DNA of 64,000 nt from Bradyrhizobium lablabi (GTDB lineage Bacteria; Pseudomonadota; Alphaproteobacteria; Rhizobiales; Xanthobacteraceae): positions 424,131-488,130 of the forward strand of contig NZ_JAFCLN010000004.1 in assembly GCF_018129385.1 (NCBI RefSeq), read 5' to 3'. The translations under genes and the position numbers were made by a program. The notes under the pieces are model-generated. The model was not told the origin of the DNA and searched no databases. It worked only from the letters and a program-made list of their open reading frames with translations. This document shows, one piece after another, positions 23,438-32,075 of this stretch. Within the stretch, counting starts at the first letter, position 1; the number at the start of each line of letters is the position of its first letter.

Positions 23438-25075
23438 ATGTGCCGGGTTGGAAGCATGCGACGCCTTGAAGGTGATTTCGACTATATCGTCGTCGGCGCG
23501 GGCACGGCCGGCTGCATCATGGCCAACCGCCTGTCCGCCAATCCCCACAACCGCGTGCTGATCCTGGAAGCGGGCGGCAGCGACAACTGGATCTGGTTTC
23601 ACATCCCGGTCGGCTATCTCTTCGCGATCGGCAATCCCCGTTCCGACTGGATGTTCCGTACCGAGGCCGAGCCTGGCCTGAACGGCCGCTCGCTTGCCTA
23701 TCCCAGAGGCAAGGTGATCGGCGGCAGTTCCGCCATCAACGCCATGATCTCGATGCGGGGCCAGGCCGCCGACTACGATCACTGGCGGCAACTTGGCTTG
23801 ACGGGCTGGGGTTATGACGACGTCAAGCCGGCGTTCCTGCGGCTGGAGGATCATTTCCTCGGCGCCAGCGAACATCACGGCGTCGGCGGCGGCTGGCGCA
23901 TCGAGGCGCCGCGGCTGTCCTGGGAGATCCTCGATGCCGTCGGCCATGCCGCCGAAGAAATGGGCATTCGGAAAATTCCCGATTTCAATACCGGCGACAA
24001 TGAAGGCGTCAGCTATTTTCACGTCAACCAGAAGCGCGGCCGGCGCTGGTCGTCGGCGCGCGGCTTCCTCAAGCCGGCCTTGAGCCGGCAAAACCTGCGT
24101 CTCGAAAAGAACGTGCTGGTCGATCGATTGATCGTCGAAAACGGCCGCGCCGTCGGCGTGCGCTTCATGCAAGGCAGCGAAGTCGTCGAAGCCCGCGCAA
24201 AAGGCGAAGTGATCCTGTGCGCGGGCGCGATCGGATCAGTCCAGGTGTTGCAACGCTCCGGCATCGGTCCCGCCGACTGGCTGACGCCGCTCGGCATCGA
24301 TGTCGTGCTCGACCGGCAAGGCGTGGGGCGCAATCTGCAAGACCATCTTCAGCAGCGCGCGATCTACAAGGTGAACGGCGTGCGCACGCTCAACGAAACC
24401 TATTGGTCGCTGTTCCGCCGCGGCATGATGGGCCTCGACTACGCCTTCCGCCGCCGCGGGCCGCTGACCATGGCGCCGTCGCAACTCGGCATCTTCACCC
24501 GCTCCGACCCGCGCCGCGAGCGCGCCAACATCCAGTTCCACGTGCAGCCGTTGTCGCTCGACAAGTTCGGCGATCCGCTGCATCGCTTCCCCGCGATCAC
24601 CGTCAGCGCCTGCAATCTACAGCCGACCTCGCGCGGCACGGTGCGGATTCGCTCGGCGAGGCCGGACGAGGCCCCCGCGATTGCCCCAAATTATCTGTCA
24701 ACGAATGAAGACCGCACGGTCGCTGCGGACGCCATTCGCACCACGCGCCGGCTGATGCAGCAGAAGGCGCTCGCCAAATATCATCCAAGCGAATTTTTGC
24801 CCGGCCCTTCCGTCGGCGATGACGAAACCTCGCTCGCGAAAGCCGCGGGCGACATCGGGACCACCATCTTCCATCCCGTTGGCACCGCCAAGATGGGTAT
24901 CGCGAGCGATCCCACAGCCGTGGTTGACGAGCGCCTGCGCTTCCACGGCATCGCCGGACTGCGCGTGGCGGATGCCTCTGTCATGCCGACCATCACGTCC
25001 GGCAACACCAACACGCCGACGGCGATGATCGCGGAGAAGGCGGCGGCGATGATCCTCGAGGATTTGCGCCGCTAG
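23438..25075 (+). CDS. GMC-family FAD-dependent oxidoreductase (choline dehydrogenase-like)
   Basis: A 545-residue flavoenzyme that oxidises an alcohol. The FAD-binding motif is FDYIVVGAGTAGCIMANRL near residues 14-32, followed by GKVIGGSSAINAMI. The C-terminal active site has HPVGTAKMG and SGNTNTPTAMIAEKAA, with the catalytic His/Asn pair expected for the family. Two starts are possible, 23438 and 23456; the first follows aggaaag contributed by a repeat element, the second has ggaag. An alpha/beta hydrolase gene begins 4 bp after the stop, so the two are an operon and may act in sequence on one substrate. Substrate unknown. Confidence 0.9.
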   Translation: MCRVGSMRRLEGDFDYIVVGAGTAGCIMANRLSANPHNRVLILEAGGSDNWIWFHIPVGYLFAIGNPRSDWMFRTEAEPGLNGRSLAYPRGKVIGGSSAINAMISMRGQAADYDHWRQLGLTGWGYDDVKPAFLRLEDHFLGASEHHGVGGGWRIEAPRLSWEILDAVGHAAEEMGIRKIPDFNTGDNEGVSYFHVNQKRGRRWSSARGFLKPALSRQNLRLEKNVLVDRLIVENGRAVGVRFMQGSEVVEARAKGEVILCAGAIGSVQVLQRSGIGPADWLTPLGIDVVLDRQGVGRNLQDHLQQRAIYKVNGVRTLNETYWSLFRRGMMGLDYAFRRRGPLTMAPSQLGIFTRSDPRRERANIQFHVQPLSLDKFGDPLHRFPAITVSACNLQPTSRGTVRIRSARPDEAPAIAPNYLSTNEDRTVAADAIRTTRRLMQQKALAKYHPSEFLPGPSVGDDETSLAKAAGDIGTTIFHPVGTAKMGIASDPTAVVDERLRFHGIAGLRVADASVMPTITSGNTNTPTAMIAEKAAAMILEDLRR

Positions 25076-25079
25076 CCCC

Positions 25080-25976
25080 ATGATCCGTCAACGCCGCTTC
25101 TCGATCGGCTCGGCCGGGGACCGCATCGCGCTGGTCCAATGGGGTCAGAGCAAGCCGCCCGCGCTGCTGCTGCATGGCACCGGCTTTTGCGCCGACGTCT
25201 GGGATGAATTCGCGCACGATCTCGCTTCCGAATACACGGTCTACGCCGTCGACCGCCGCGGCCACGGCGACAGCCACAAGCCGGCGGCGGGCCACTATCA
25301 CTTCGCGGATTATGCCGAAGACCTCCGCCGCGTGATCGAGACGCTCGATCTGCGCGACATCTACGGTATCGGGCACAGCGCCGGAGCAACCGACCTGCTG
25401 CTGTCGGCCAAACTGTTGCCGGAGCGTTTTGCGCGCCTGTTCGTGATGGAGCCGACCGCAATGGACCCGCGCGCGGCGCGCGAGGCGGCACTGAGCGAAT
25501 GGGGCAACAACGCGGTCTACGGCGTGCTGCGCCGCCAGGCCGAATTCGACAGCCATGATGCCGCCTTCGCGCGCTTTCGCGCAGCGCCCGCCTTTGCCGA
25601 CTGGACGGAAGCCTCGCTGCGGACATTCATCCAGCGCGGCTTCACACCTGTCGATAACGGCCGCATCCGGCTGCTCTGCATGCCCGAAACCGAGTCCGCG
25701 ATTCTGCGGCCGATCATCGAGGCGATGGAGCAAATCTACCAAGGCGATGCGCGCGGCAATCCGTTCCTGTGGCTCAGCGAGATCGACTTGCCCGTGCGCG
25801 TAACGACGTCGGAAAAATCCTGGCCGATCTACAAGGAGATGGCATCCAGGGCCGTTTCGCTCATACAAGGCGCCAGCACGTTGAAGTTCGACGGCTGCGG
25901 CCATTGCGTGGTGCAGGAAGCCCCAACGCTCGTACTGGAGGCCGTGCGGGAGTTCGACGGCCGCGCGCGCGGCTGA
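25080..25976 (+). CDS. Alpha/beta-fold hydrolase
   Basis: A 298-residue hydrolase. The oxyanion segment LLLHGTGFCADVW, the block VYAVDRRGHGDSHKP and the nucleophile elbow GIGHSAGA (S100) are canonical, and the late CGHCVVQEAP provides the catalytic His. The substrate could be an ester, lactone or epoxide. It begins 4 bp after the GMC oxidoreductase stop, so the pair is cotranscribed; a plausible scheme is oxidation followed by hydrolysis of the product, but this is inference. No signal peptide, so cytoplasmic. Confidence 0.87.
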   Translation: MIRQRRFSIGSAGDRIALVQWGQSKPPALLLHGTGFCADVWDEFAHDLASEYTVYAVDRRGHGDSHKPAAGHYHFADYAEDLRRVIETLDLRDIYGIGHSAGATDLLLSAKLLPERFARLFVMEPTAMDPRAAREAALSEWGNNAVYGVLRRQAEFDSHDAAFARFRAAPAFADWTEASLRTFIQRGFTPVDNGRIRLLCMPETESAILRPIIEAMEQIYQGDARGNPFLWLSEIDLPVRVTTSEKSWPIYKEMASRAVSLIQGASTLKFDGCGHCVVQEAPTLVLEAVREFDGRARG

Positions 25977-25992
25977 CGGCGGCGGGCGGCGG

Positions 25993-26406
25993 TCAGTCCC
26001 TCAACGCAGGCATCAGGCGCCGGCCAATTGACCAGCTTCCCGGCCCGCAGCACGCGAGCACCAGAAACCCGCCGGCAATCGCCAGATCCTTTTGAAGATG
26101 CAGCACCTGATTGCGATCGGCCAACTGCCAGTGGAACAGGATCGCCGTGAGCACGCAGAAGGCTGCAAACAGCAGCGCCACGAACCGCGTGCCAATCCCC
26201 GCCGCGATCAGCAGTCCGCCGCCAAGCTGGAGGGCAATGACGGCGGGCAGCAGCAACGCCGGCACGCCGGATTTTTGCATATAGGCAACCGCGCCGGCAT
26301 AGTTGCCCATCAGCGTCCAGCCCTCATGCACGAAGAGGAAAACCAGCAGAAGCCGGCCCGCAAGCAGGCCGGCTTCTCTCAGGGTGCCTTCGAATGCGGC
26401 TGGCAT
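25993..26406 (-). CDS. DoxX-family membrane protein
   Basis: A 137-residue protein with four hydrophobic segments (AGRLLLVFLFVHEGW, LLLPAVIALQLGGGLLIAAG, FVALLFAAFCVLTAILF, DLAIAGGFLVLACC), the layout of DoxX proteins. The start at 26406 overlaps the upstream TPR gene stop by one base (TGATG), which argues for coupled translation and against a longer version from 26478. DoxX proteins are linked to quinone-dependent sulfur or redox processes in some organisms. Here it ends a three-gene operon with a metallo-beta-lactamase-fold hydrolase. Function in this context is unknown. Confidence 0.85.
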   Translation of the reverse strand: MPAAFEGTLREAGLLAGRLLLVFLFVHEGWTLMGNYAGAVAYMQKSGVPALLLPAVIALQLGGGLLIAAGIGTRFVALLFAAFCVLTAILFHWQLADRNQVLHLQKDLAIAGGFLVLACCGPGSWSIGRRLMPALRD

Positions 26407-26891
26407 CAGTTGGCCTTTGCGGCCGACTTCGCAAGCACCTTCTCCAGGTCCTCGCGCTCCTCGCAGCCTTGCGGGCACAGCTTTGTCAACACGGCGAGCT
26501 GCTCCCGGGCCTTCGGCAGGTCGCCCGTCTCGACATAGAGCTCGCCGAGATATTCGTGCGCACCCCTGTGGTCCGCGTTGAAGTCGAGCGCCTTCTTGTA
26601 GAAGGTCAGCGCCGCCGGATAGTCGCCGAGCTTGCGCAGGCTGAAACCCATCAGGTTGTAGACGTCGGCATGCTGGTTGGTGTCGGCGAGAACCTTGAGT
26701 TCAGCGAGCGCGCCGCGATAGTCGGCGGCGTTGATCTTGGCCCTGACTGACGTCAGATCGGGCGCATCCGACGAGTTCATATTGTCGACGGCGAGTGCCG
26801 CGGACGAACCGACGATTGCGGCGACCGGCACTGTCGCAAGACGAAGCGCCAGGAGCAGTGCGTAACGGGTACGAAGTCGAGTGGGACGCAT
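26406..26891 (-). CDS. TPR-repeat periplasmic protein
   Basis: A 161-residue protein. A hydrophobic signal segment spans about residues 8-36 (LLLALRLATVPVAAIVG, ending AALA-V). The rest forms tetratricopeptide-like helices: ADYRGALAELKVLADTN, ADVYNLMGFSLRKLGDYPAAL, DHRGAHEYLGELYVETGDL. A C-x3-C pair (LCPQGCEE) is near the end. TPR proteins act as scaffolds, so it may hold together the exported hydrolase encoded upstream and the DoxX protein downstream. It is the middle gene of the operon, 51 bp after the first gene and overlapping the third. Confidence 0.8.
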   Translation of the reverse strand: MRPTRLRTRYALLLALRLATVPVAAIVGSSAALAVDNMNSSDAPDLTSVRAKINAADYRGALAELKVLADTNQHADVYNLMGFSLRKLGDYPAALTFYKKALDFNADHRGAHEYLGELYVETGDLPKAREQLAVLTKLCPQGCEEREDLEKVLAKSAAKAN

Positions 26892-26942
26892 GGGAATTTC
26901 CTGTGTCAGTTCAGAAGTTGCTGGTGTGGTGTCGCGTACCGC

Positions 26943-27914
26943 CTATGCCTGCACGGGCGTGAATGCGTAGCCGGCGCCGTCCTTGGCGAATGAGCCGGCG
27001 CCGGGGAACGGGAAATGCGCGCCGCAGATCGCCATTTTTTCGGCGATGACGCGGTCGAGCAGCTTGCGGCGGGTTTCGACCGCGAGCGGTCCGTCTTGAT
27101 CGTAAGCGCCCTGCCATTCCGGATGCGGCGCGAGCAGCGCCGGCACGTAGGCGGTGTCGTTGGAGATCATCAGTTGCTGATTGCCCGATGCGAGCAGGAA
27201 GGCCGAATGACCCGGCGTGTGTCCGGGCGCATCGACCCGCCAGATGCCGGGCGCCACCTCGATCTCGCCTTCGACGAGCTTGAAATTCTTCCAGGTCGGA
27301 AACACCGCCTGGATACGGGTGCCGAGGGCTTTTCGTGCTTCCGGCAGCTTCTCCACCCGGCCGGGTTCGGTCCACCAGCGATATTCGGTCGCGCTGACCA
27401 CCAGTTCGGCATTGGGATAATTCGCAGCGTTGGTCCCCTTCTGCATCAGCCCAAAAATGTGATCGGGATGGAAATGCGAAATGAGGATCGTGCTGACCTT
27501 GGCGGGATCGATGCCGGCGCCCTTCAGATTGTCGGGCAGGCTGACCGCGGTGGGCTGCCATTGGCCGGCGCCGGAGCCGGCGTCGATCATGATCAGCTTG
27601 TCGCCCATCTTCAGCACAAGAACGGTCAGCGGGATCGGAACATAGTCCGTGGTCATGCCGGCTGCAGCCAGCGCGGCCTTGGTCTCATCGATGCTGGCGT
27701 TCTTGATGAAGGCTGCATCATGCGGCTTCTTCCAGATGCCGTCATAGAGGGCGGTCACCTCTACCGATCCGACCTTGCATTTGTAAAAACCCTTACCCGT
27801 ATCAGGCGCGGGCTGGGCCAGCGCGGGCGAGACGATAGACAAACGCGAGGTCAGGCCGAATGCGGCTGCGAGGCCGGCGCTGACGACGACATCACGACGC
27901 GACGGGTTCGACAT
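26943..27914 (-). CDS. Tat-exported metallo-beta-lactamase-fold hydrolase
   Basis: A 323-residue protein. The N-terminus SRRDVVVSAGLAAAFGL is a twin-arginine signal, with cleavage likely after PALA near residue 33, so it is folded in the cytoplasm and exported. The metal-binding motif is H-x-H-x-D-H at about 147-152 (SHFHPDHIFG); further ligands are in the D/H blocks DAPGHTPGHSAFLL and CGAHFPFPG. The family includes lactonases and quorum-quenching enzymes, but the substrate here is not evident. It heads an operon with the TPR and DoxX genes and is divergent from an ECF sigma factor, which may drive its expression. Confidence 0.87.
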   Translation of the reverse strand: MSNPSRRDVVVSAGLAAAFGLTSRLSIVSPALAQPAPDTGKGFYKCKVGSVEVTALYDGIWKKPHDAAFIKNASIDETKAALAAAGMTTDYVPIPLTVLVLKMGDKLIMIDAGSGAGQWQPTAVSLPDNLKGAGIDPAKVSTILISHFHPDHIFGLMQKGTNAANYPNAELVVSATEYRWWTEPGRVEKLPEARKALGTRIQAVFPTWKNFKLVEGEIEVAPGIWRVDAPGHTPGHSAFLLASGNQQLMISNDTAYVPALLAPHPEWQGAYDQDGPLAVETRRKLLDRVIAEKMAICGAHFPFPGAGSFAKDGAGYAFTPVQA

Positions 27915-28230
27915 GGAGGCTCCCTTTCCAATGGCTGGAGTGTTGCGACGTGGCCATTGATCGGGTGACGACAGCGGTTATTCCCGGCGCCGCCGGATCA
28001 ATCGGGAGAAGCGATCACGATCTTGTTAGCCGGCGGCGAACGTGACGGTAGGATGACGGGAATAAAACGCGGCCCCGGCCGATCACGTCCCCGCAAGCCC
28101 GATGGGCGAGGAGCGGCTACCGGATCGATCGCAGTTGAGTAACGCAGCAAACCAAGGCATCACAGCCCTGCCTGCCCTGTGGCCTGCCACCGGGCGGGCG
28201 CAGCCATCCGCGAGCGTCGGGCCGAAGGCG
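27915..28230. other. 316-bp divergent region between the MBL operon and the ECF sigma gene
   Basis: It should contain promoters for both directions. The sigma-factor frame is open back to 28102, so the coding part may start earlier. The section 28035-28065 (gcgaacgtgacggtaggatgac) could contain an ECF-type promoter, but I cannot assign boxes. No repeat or RNA gene is seen. Confidence 0.4.
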
Positions 28231-28791
28231 ATGCCGGTCAAAATTGTCGATGACGATCCCGAAAAGTCGCGGCGATTTCGCGAGCTTGCGCTGCCGCATC
28301 TCGACGACGTCTACACGCTGGCGCGGTACCTGTTGCGCGATCCGGCGGACGCCGACGATGCGGTGCAGGAATGCTATCTGCGCGCGCTGAAGCATTTTCA
28401 CACCTATCGGGGACCGGCGATCAAGCCGTGGCTGTTCGCCATCCTGCGCAATGTCTGCCACGCCGAATATGCGCGGCGCGCCAGCGCACCGGCTGCCGCC
28501 GGCGACGAATTGCCCGAGAGCGCCGAGCAGACGCCGATGTGGCATGAAGAGCAGGAAACGCCGGAAGCTGCGATCGTGAAACGGCACGACGCCGGCACGA
28601 TCCGGCGGCTGATCGACACGCTTGCCGAACCGTTCCGCGAGACTTTTGTCCTGCGCGAGATCGAGGACCTTTCATACCGCGAGATCGCGGATGTTGCCGA
28701 GGTGCCCGTGGGCACCGTGATGTCGCGCCTCGCGCGCGCCCGCGCCATGCTCCGGTCGGCATGGCTTGCGGAACAGGAGCCGAAGAAATGA
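28231..28791 (+). CDS. ECF-type RNA polymerase sigma factor
   Basis: A 186-residue sigma factor if begun at 28231. Region 2 is in DVYTLARYLLRDPADADDAV, with the -10 recognition part ECYLRALKHFHTYRG; region 4 is in LAEPFRETFVLREIEDLSYR and EVPVGTVMSRLARARAML. An upstream in-frame ATG at 28102 would add 43 low-conservation residues; neither start has a strong ribosome site. The stop overlaps the anti-sigma start (ATGA), the usual sign of a coupled sigma/anti-sigma pair. It probably activates its own promoter and perhaps the divergent MBL-TPR-DoxX operon. The inducing signal is unknown. Confidence 0.9.
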   Translation: MPVKIVDDDPEKSRRFRELALPHLDDVYTLARYLLRDPADADDAVQECYLRALKHFHTYRGPAIKPWLFAILRNVCHAEYARRASAPAAAGDELPESAEQTPMWHEEQETPEAAIVKRHDAGTIRRLIDTLAEPFRETFVLREIEDLSYREIADVAEVPVGTVMSRLARARAMLRSAWLAEQEPKK

Positions 28792-29546
28792 CCTGCGACG
28801 AGGCTGAAATCCTGCTGCATGCGCTGATCGACGGCGAGCTCGATGCCGGGCACGCCCGCGAGGTCGAAGCGCATCTGGCCTCGTGCGCCAAATGCGCTGC
28901 CGCCGCGCGCGACTATCGCGAGATGAAGAAGGCGCTTGCGCAAGGCGGCCTGCGCTACACCGCCCCGCCCGAACTGCGCCGCCGCATCGAGGCTTCGTTG
29001 CCGCAGGCCGTGCCGACCCGCCGCGCGCTGTTGAAGGGATTTGCCATGGGCTCGGCCGTCTCGGCGATCGCGGCAACCGGGCTGGTCGCGATCGTGCTGC
29101 GCAGCGACGACGAGGCGCGCATGCAGGCGGACGTGGTGTCGGCGCATCTGCGCTCGCTACAGGCCGGTCATCTGACGGACGTCGTCTCGACCGATCAGCA
29201 CACCGTAAAGCCGTGGTTCAATGGCAGGCTGGATGTTTCACCGCCGGTGATCGATCTCACCGCGCAGGGTTTTGCGCTGATCGGCGGCCGACTCGACTAT
29301 ATCGGCACCCGCCCGGTCGGCGCGGTGATCTATCGCCGCCGCCAGCACGTGATCAACCTGTTCGTGGCGAAGGCGTCGAATGCAGAGCGTCGCGCGGCAA
29401 AAATGACAACGTTGCAGGGATACAATGTCCGCCAATGGTCGGACCGCGGTCTCAGCTATTGGGCGGTCAGCGATCTCGGCGCCGATGAGCTCGCCGCTTT
29501 TGGCGAGAAGTTCGAGTCGGCGACGCAAGCGAGCAAGGAAGGATAG
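28788..29546 (+). CDS. Membrane-bound zinc-finger anti-sigma factor
   Basis: A 252-residue protein from the ATG at 28788. The N-terminal anti-sigma domain has H29-x3-C33-x2-C36 (HLASCAKC), the zinc motif of the ZAS family, followed by a hydrophobic segment about residues 82-105 (GFAMGSAVSAIAATGLVAIV) and a periplasmic domain of about 140 residues with no recognised motif. It should hold the preceding ECF sigma factor inactive until an envelope or redox signal acts. The gene overlaps the sigma gene by 4 bp and is followed by a perfect hairpin. Confidence 0.88.
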   Translation: MTCDEAEILLHALIDGELDAGHAREVEAHLASCAKCAAAARDYREMKKALAQGGLRYTAPPELRRRIEASLPQAVPTRRALLKGFAMGSAVSAIAATGLVAIVLRSDDEARMQADVVSAHLRSLQAGHLTDVVSTDQHTVKPWFNGRLDVSPPVIDLTAQGFALIGGRLDYIGTRPVGAVIYRRRQHVINLFVAKASNAERRAAKMTTLQGYNVRQWSDRGLSYWAVSDLGADELAAFGEKFESATQASKEG

Positions 29547-29549
29547 AAC

Positions 29550-29576
29550 GTGCAGGACGGATTGTCCGTCCTGCAC
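29550..29576. terminator. Hairpin after the anti-sigma gene
   Basis: gtgcaggacgga (29550-29561) pairs perfectly with tccgtcctgcac (29565-29576) around loop ttg. No T-tract follows on either strand, so it may stop or stabilise transcripts of the two convergent genes rather than be a classical terminator. Confidence 0.6.
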
Positions 29577-29601
29577 CGTATCGCATTAGTGTGCGCTCTC
29601 C

Positions 29602-29844
29602 CTACCGCGCGGTGCGATGGTGGCGCGGGCGGCGCTGCACCTGCGGAGCCGGCGCTAGCTCGTTGTAATAGGCATTGGCGGAATCGAACGCGCGATAGCC
29701 GCCGCGGCCACCGCTCAGCACGTCGGCATTGGGATGATTGAAGGCGGCAAGGCCGGGCTCCTGTACCGCAGCCTGCGCGAACAGCGGAGTTGTCATCACA
29801 GCCAACAAGAGAGCGGCCAGAATGGTCGGGATGGAGTTTGTCAT
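29602..29844 (-). CDS. Small secreted protein of unknown function
   Basis: An 80-residue protein with a clear signal peptide: MTNSIPTILAALLLAVMTTP, cleavage likely after LFAQA near residue 25. The mature part is about 55 residues, with GGRGGYRAFDSANAYYNEL and a basic, Pro/His-rich tail. I recognise no domain. It is transcribed towards the anti-sigma gene and stands alone. Small exported proteins of this style are common in Bradyrhizobium; it may be an envelope stress product, but this is only suggested by the location. Confidence 0.65.
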   Translation of the reverse strand: MTNSIPTILAALLLAVMTTPLFAQAAVQEPGLAAFNHPNADVLSGGRGGYRAFDSANAYYNELAPAPQVQRRPRHHRTAR

Positions 29845-30046
29845 GATGAGTATCCTCTAAATGCGTGGACCTCACCCATGTGGTTACGCTGCTGCGAATG
29901 CCGCTCTCGTTTCACGCTCATTTGAGCAACGGCACAAACCGCACGTGCGCCGGCAAATACCAGGACAATTTGATCGATCGATGCACCGCCGACAGGACAA
30001 ACTTGCTACGATCCTGTGCGGCGACATCGCCCTTCCATAGGCGCGC

Positions 30047-30451
30047 TCATCCTTGCGGCGGGAATCGGTCGAACGTCGGCAATTCGTGTGCACGCTCCAC
30101 CCAGCGCAGCCGTTCTGCGACCTGGACATGCACCGCGACGGGCACGGCATCGGGATCGTCATACGTCCCGCTTTGAATATCGATGATGCCGGGCAATATG
30201 CTCGCATTCTTGTAAAACAGGCCCGAGCCGCAATTGGCGCAGAAGTACCGCCGTCCATGCTCCGAGGACTCGTAGACCTTGGGCTCTCCCTTGATCACGT
30301 TGACCGCGTTCTCGGGATACATCGACCAGGCCACCATCGGCGCGCCGGCGTGACGCCGGCAATCGCTGCAATGACACGCTGCATGAACGATGAGTTCGCC
30401 TTCGACCTGGTAGCGGATCGCGCCGCAATGGCAGCCGCCGGTGATTTGCAT
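30047..30451 (-). CDS. GFA-family (glutathione-dependent formaldehyde-activating enzyme-like) zinc protein
   Basis: A 134-residue protein of the GFA/Mss4-like fold. The zinc-binding pattern is complete: GGCHCGAIRY near residue 6, then CHCSDCRRHAGAP and FCANCGSGLFYKN. The family includes S-hydroxymethylglutathione synthase and many members of unknown role, so formaldehyde chemistry is not proven here. The start at 30451 has AGGAGA upstream; a longer frame from 30505 lacks support. It is 127 bp downstream of hpnO on the same strand and may be expressed independently. Confidence 0.87.
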   Translation of the reverse strand: MQITGGCHCGAIRYQVEGELIVHAACHCSDCRRHAGAPMVAWSMYPENAVNVIKGEPKVYESSEHGRRYFCANCGSGLFYKNASILPGIIDIQSGTYDDPDAVPVAVHVQVAERLRWVERAHELPTFDRFPPQG

Positions 30452-30578
30452 GGCTCTTCTCCTGCGTGAGGCAAGGCACGAGGTGCGATTAGCGGCCGCA
30501 TGCAAACGAACTCAACGGGCGAATCGTCACAGACGGGAATCGCGTCTTGCAGGAGATACGTAACGGGCGGTTGCGGCG

Positions 30579-31970
30579 TTACGCCGACTTGCGCACGGCG
30601 TTGTCGACCAGCGTCTTGCCGAGCGACCAGATCGCGCCGGGAACCTTGTGGCTCGCCGCAATCACGTCGTCGAAGGATTTTTCGATCCAGGCGCAGTCTT
30701 CGTCCGTCACCGTCAGCGGCGGCAACAGCTTGATGGTGTGGCTGCCGTGGCCGGCGACCTGCGTCAGGATCTTGTGGTCCTTGAACAGCGGCACGGTGAT
30801 GAGCTGGCAGAACAGGCCCTTGTTGGCGGTCTCGAGCAGGTTCCACGACGCCTTCAGCCGCAGCGATTTCGGCGGGCCGAACTCGACGCCGATCATCAGC
30901 CCCTTGCCGCGCACCTCTTTCATCAGCTCGTAGCCGGGGATCATCCGGGTCAGCGCCATCTTGAGTTCGGCGCCGCGCCTTGCCGAAGCCTCGACCAGCT
31001 TTTCGGCCTTGACCACGTCGAGCGTTGCGATGCCGGCCGCCATTGCCAGATCGTTCTTGCCGAAGGTCGAGCCGTGCACGACCGCGCGGTCCATCTGGTT
31101 GAAGATCTTGTCGAAGATATTCTTGCGCGTCAGCAACGCGCCAATCGGCACGTGTCCGCCGGAGAGCGCCTTCGCCAGCAGCACCATGTCGGGCTCGACA
31201 TTCCAGTGTTCGACCGCCAGAAATTTTCCGGTGCGGCCGATGCCGGTCTGAATCTCGTCGGCGATGAACAGCGTACCGTATTTGCGGCATAGCGCCGCCG
31301 CGCCGGGCAGAAATTCGTCGGAGGGCACGTTGACGCCCTTGCCCTGGATCGGCTCGACGATGAAGGCCGCAACCTCGCGCGACGACAGCGCCTTCTCGAG
31401 CGCCGCAAGGTCGTTGAACGGAATCGGCGTGCAACCGGGCAGCAGCGGCTCGAAGCCCGAGCGGAAATTCGGATCGTCGGTCAGCGACAGCGCGCCATAG
31501 GACAGGCCGTGGAACGAATGGGCGCAGTGCACGATGCCCGGCCGCCCCGTTGCACCGCGTGCGAACTTGATAGCCGCCTCGACGGTCTCGGCACCGGAAT
31601 TGGCAAAGAACGCCTTGTCCAGATATGGGACATGTTCCATCAGGCGTTCGGCAAGGACTCCTGCAAGTGTGGAGACATCGAGTTGCACGAGATTCGGCAG
31701 ATCGGCATCGAGCACGCTCTTGAGCGCATGGCGCAGCGCGGGATGATTCCGGCCAATCGCAAAAACGCCAAATCCGCTCAGTAGATCGAGATAACGCACC
31801 CCGTCACGGTCGTAGAGGTACTGGCCTTGTCCTTTCTGGAATCCGACGTCGTAGCCGATCGTCTTGAGGACCCGGACGAGTTGCTCGTTGAGGTGACGCG
31901 CATGCATGGAACTGCGCTGCGCCTGCCGCTCCACAAACAGTTCGGAAACGTCTAAATTCGGACCCTGCAT
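30579..31970 (-). CDS. hpnO: Hopanoid aminotransferase HpnO (class III PLP enzyme)
   Basis: A 463-residue class III aminotransferase. Features: the substrate-binding SGAETVEAAIKFARGATG, HSFHGLSYGALSLT, the cofactor Asp in LFIADEIQTGIGRTG and the PLP-binding Lys in LLAKALSGGHVPIGA. In hopanoid producers HpnO converts the C-35 oxidised intermediate to aminobacteriohopanetriol. The identification rests on its place next to hpnN and the rest of the hopanoid genes; by sequence alone it resembles ornithine/acetylornithine aminotransferases. It is divergent from the DUF2147 gene. The start 31970 has no strong ribosome site; an in-frame ATG at 31907 is possible. Confidence 0.85.
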   Translation of the reverse strand: MQGPNLDVSELFVERQAQRSSMHARHLNEQLVRVLKTIGYDVGFQKGQGQYLYDRDGVRYLDLLSGFGVFAIGRNHPALRHALKSVLDADLPNLVQLDVSTLAGVLAERLMEHVPYLDKAFFANSGAETVEAAIKFARGATGRPGIVHCAHSFHGLSYGALSLTDDPNFRSGFEPLLPGCTPIPFNDLAALEKALSSREVAAFIVEPIQGKGVNVPSDEFLPGAAALCRKYGTLFIADEIQTGIGRTGKFLAVEHWNVEPDMVLLAKALSGGHVPIGALLTRKNIFDKIFNQMDRAVVHGSTFGKNDLAMAAGIATLDVVKAEKLVEASARRGAELKMALTRMIPGYELMKEVRGKGLMIGVEFGPPKSLRLKASWNLLETANKGLFCQLITVPLFKDHKILTQVAGHGSHTIKLLPPLTVTDEDCAWIEKSFDDVIAASHKVPGAIWSLGKTLVDNAVRKSA

Positions 31971-32075
31971 TCGCTACATACGTCGGTTGATAGCCATTTC
32001 GTCAACTGAAAATGCTCAATGCGGCGTTTTGACCTCCGCCAGCCCAGCCCCTCCACTTAAGCACAGGTTTGAACC

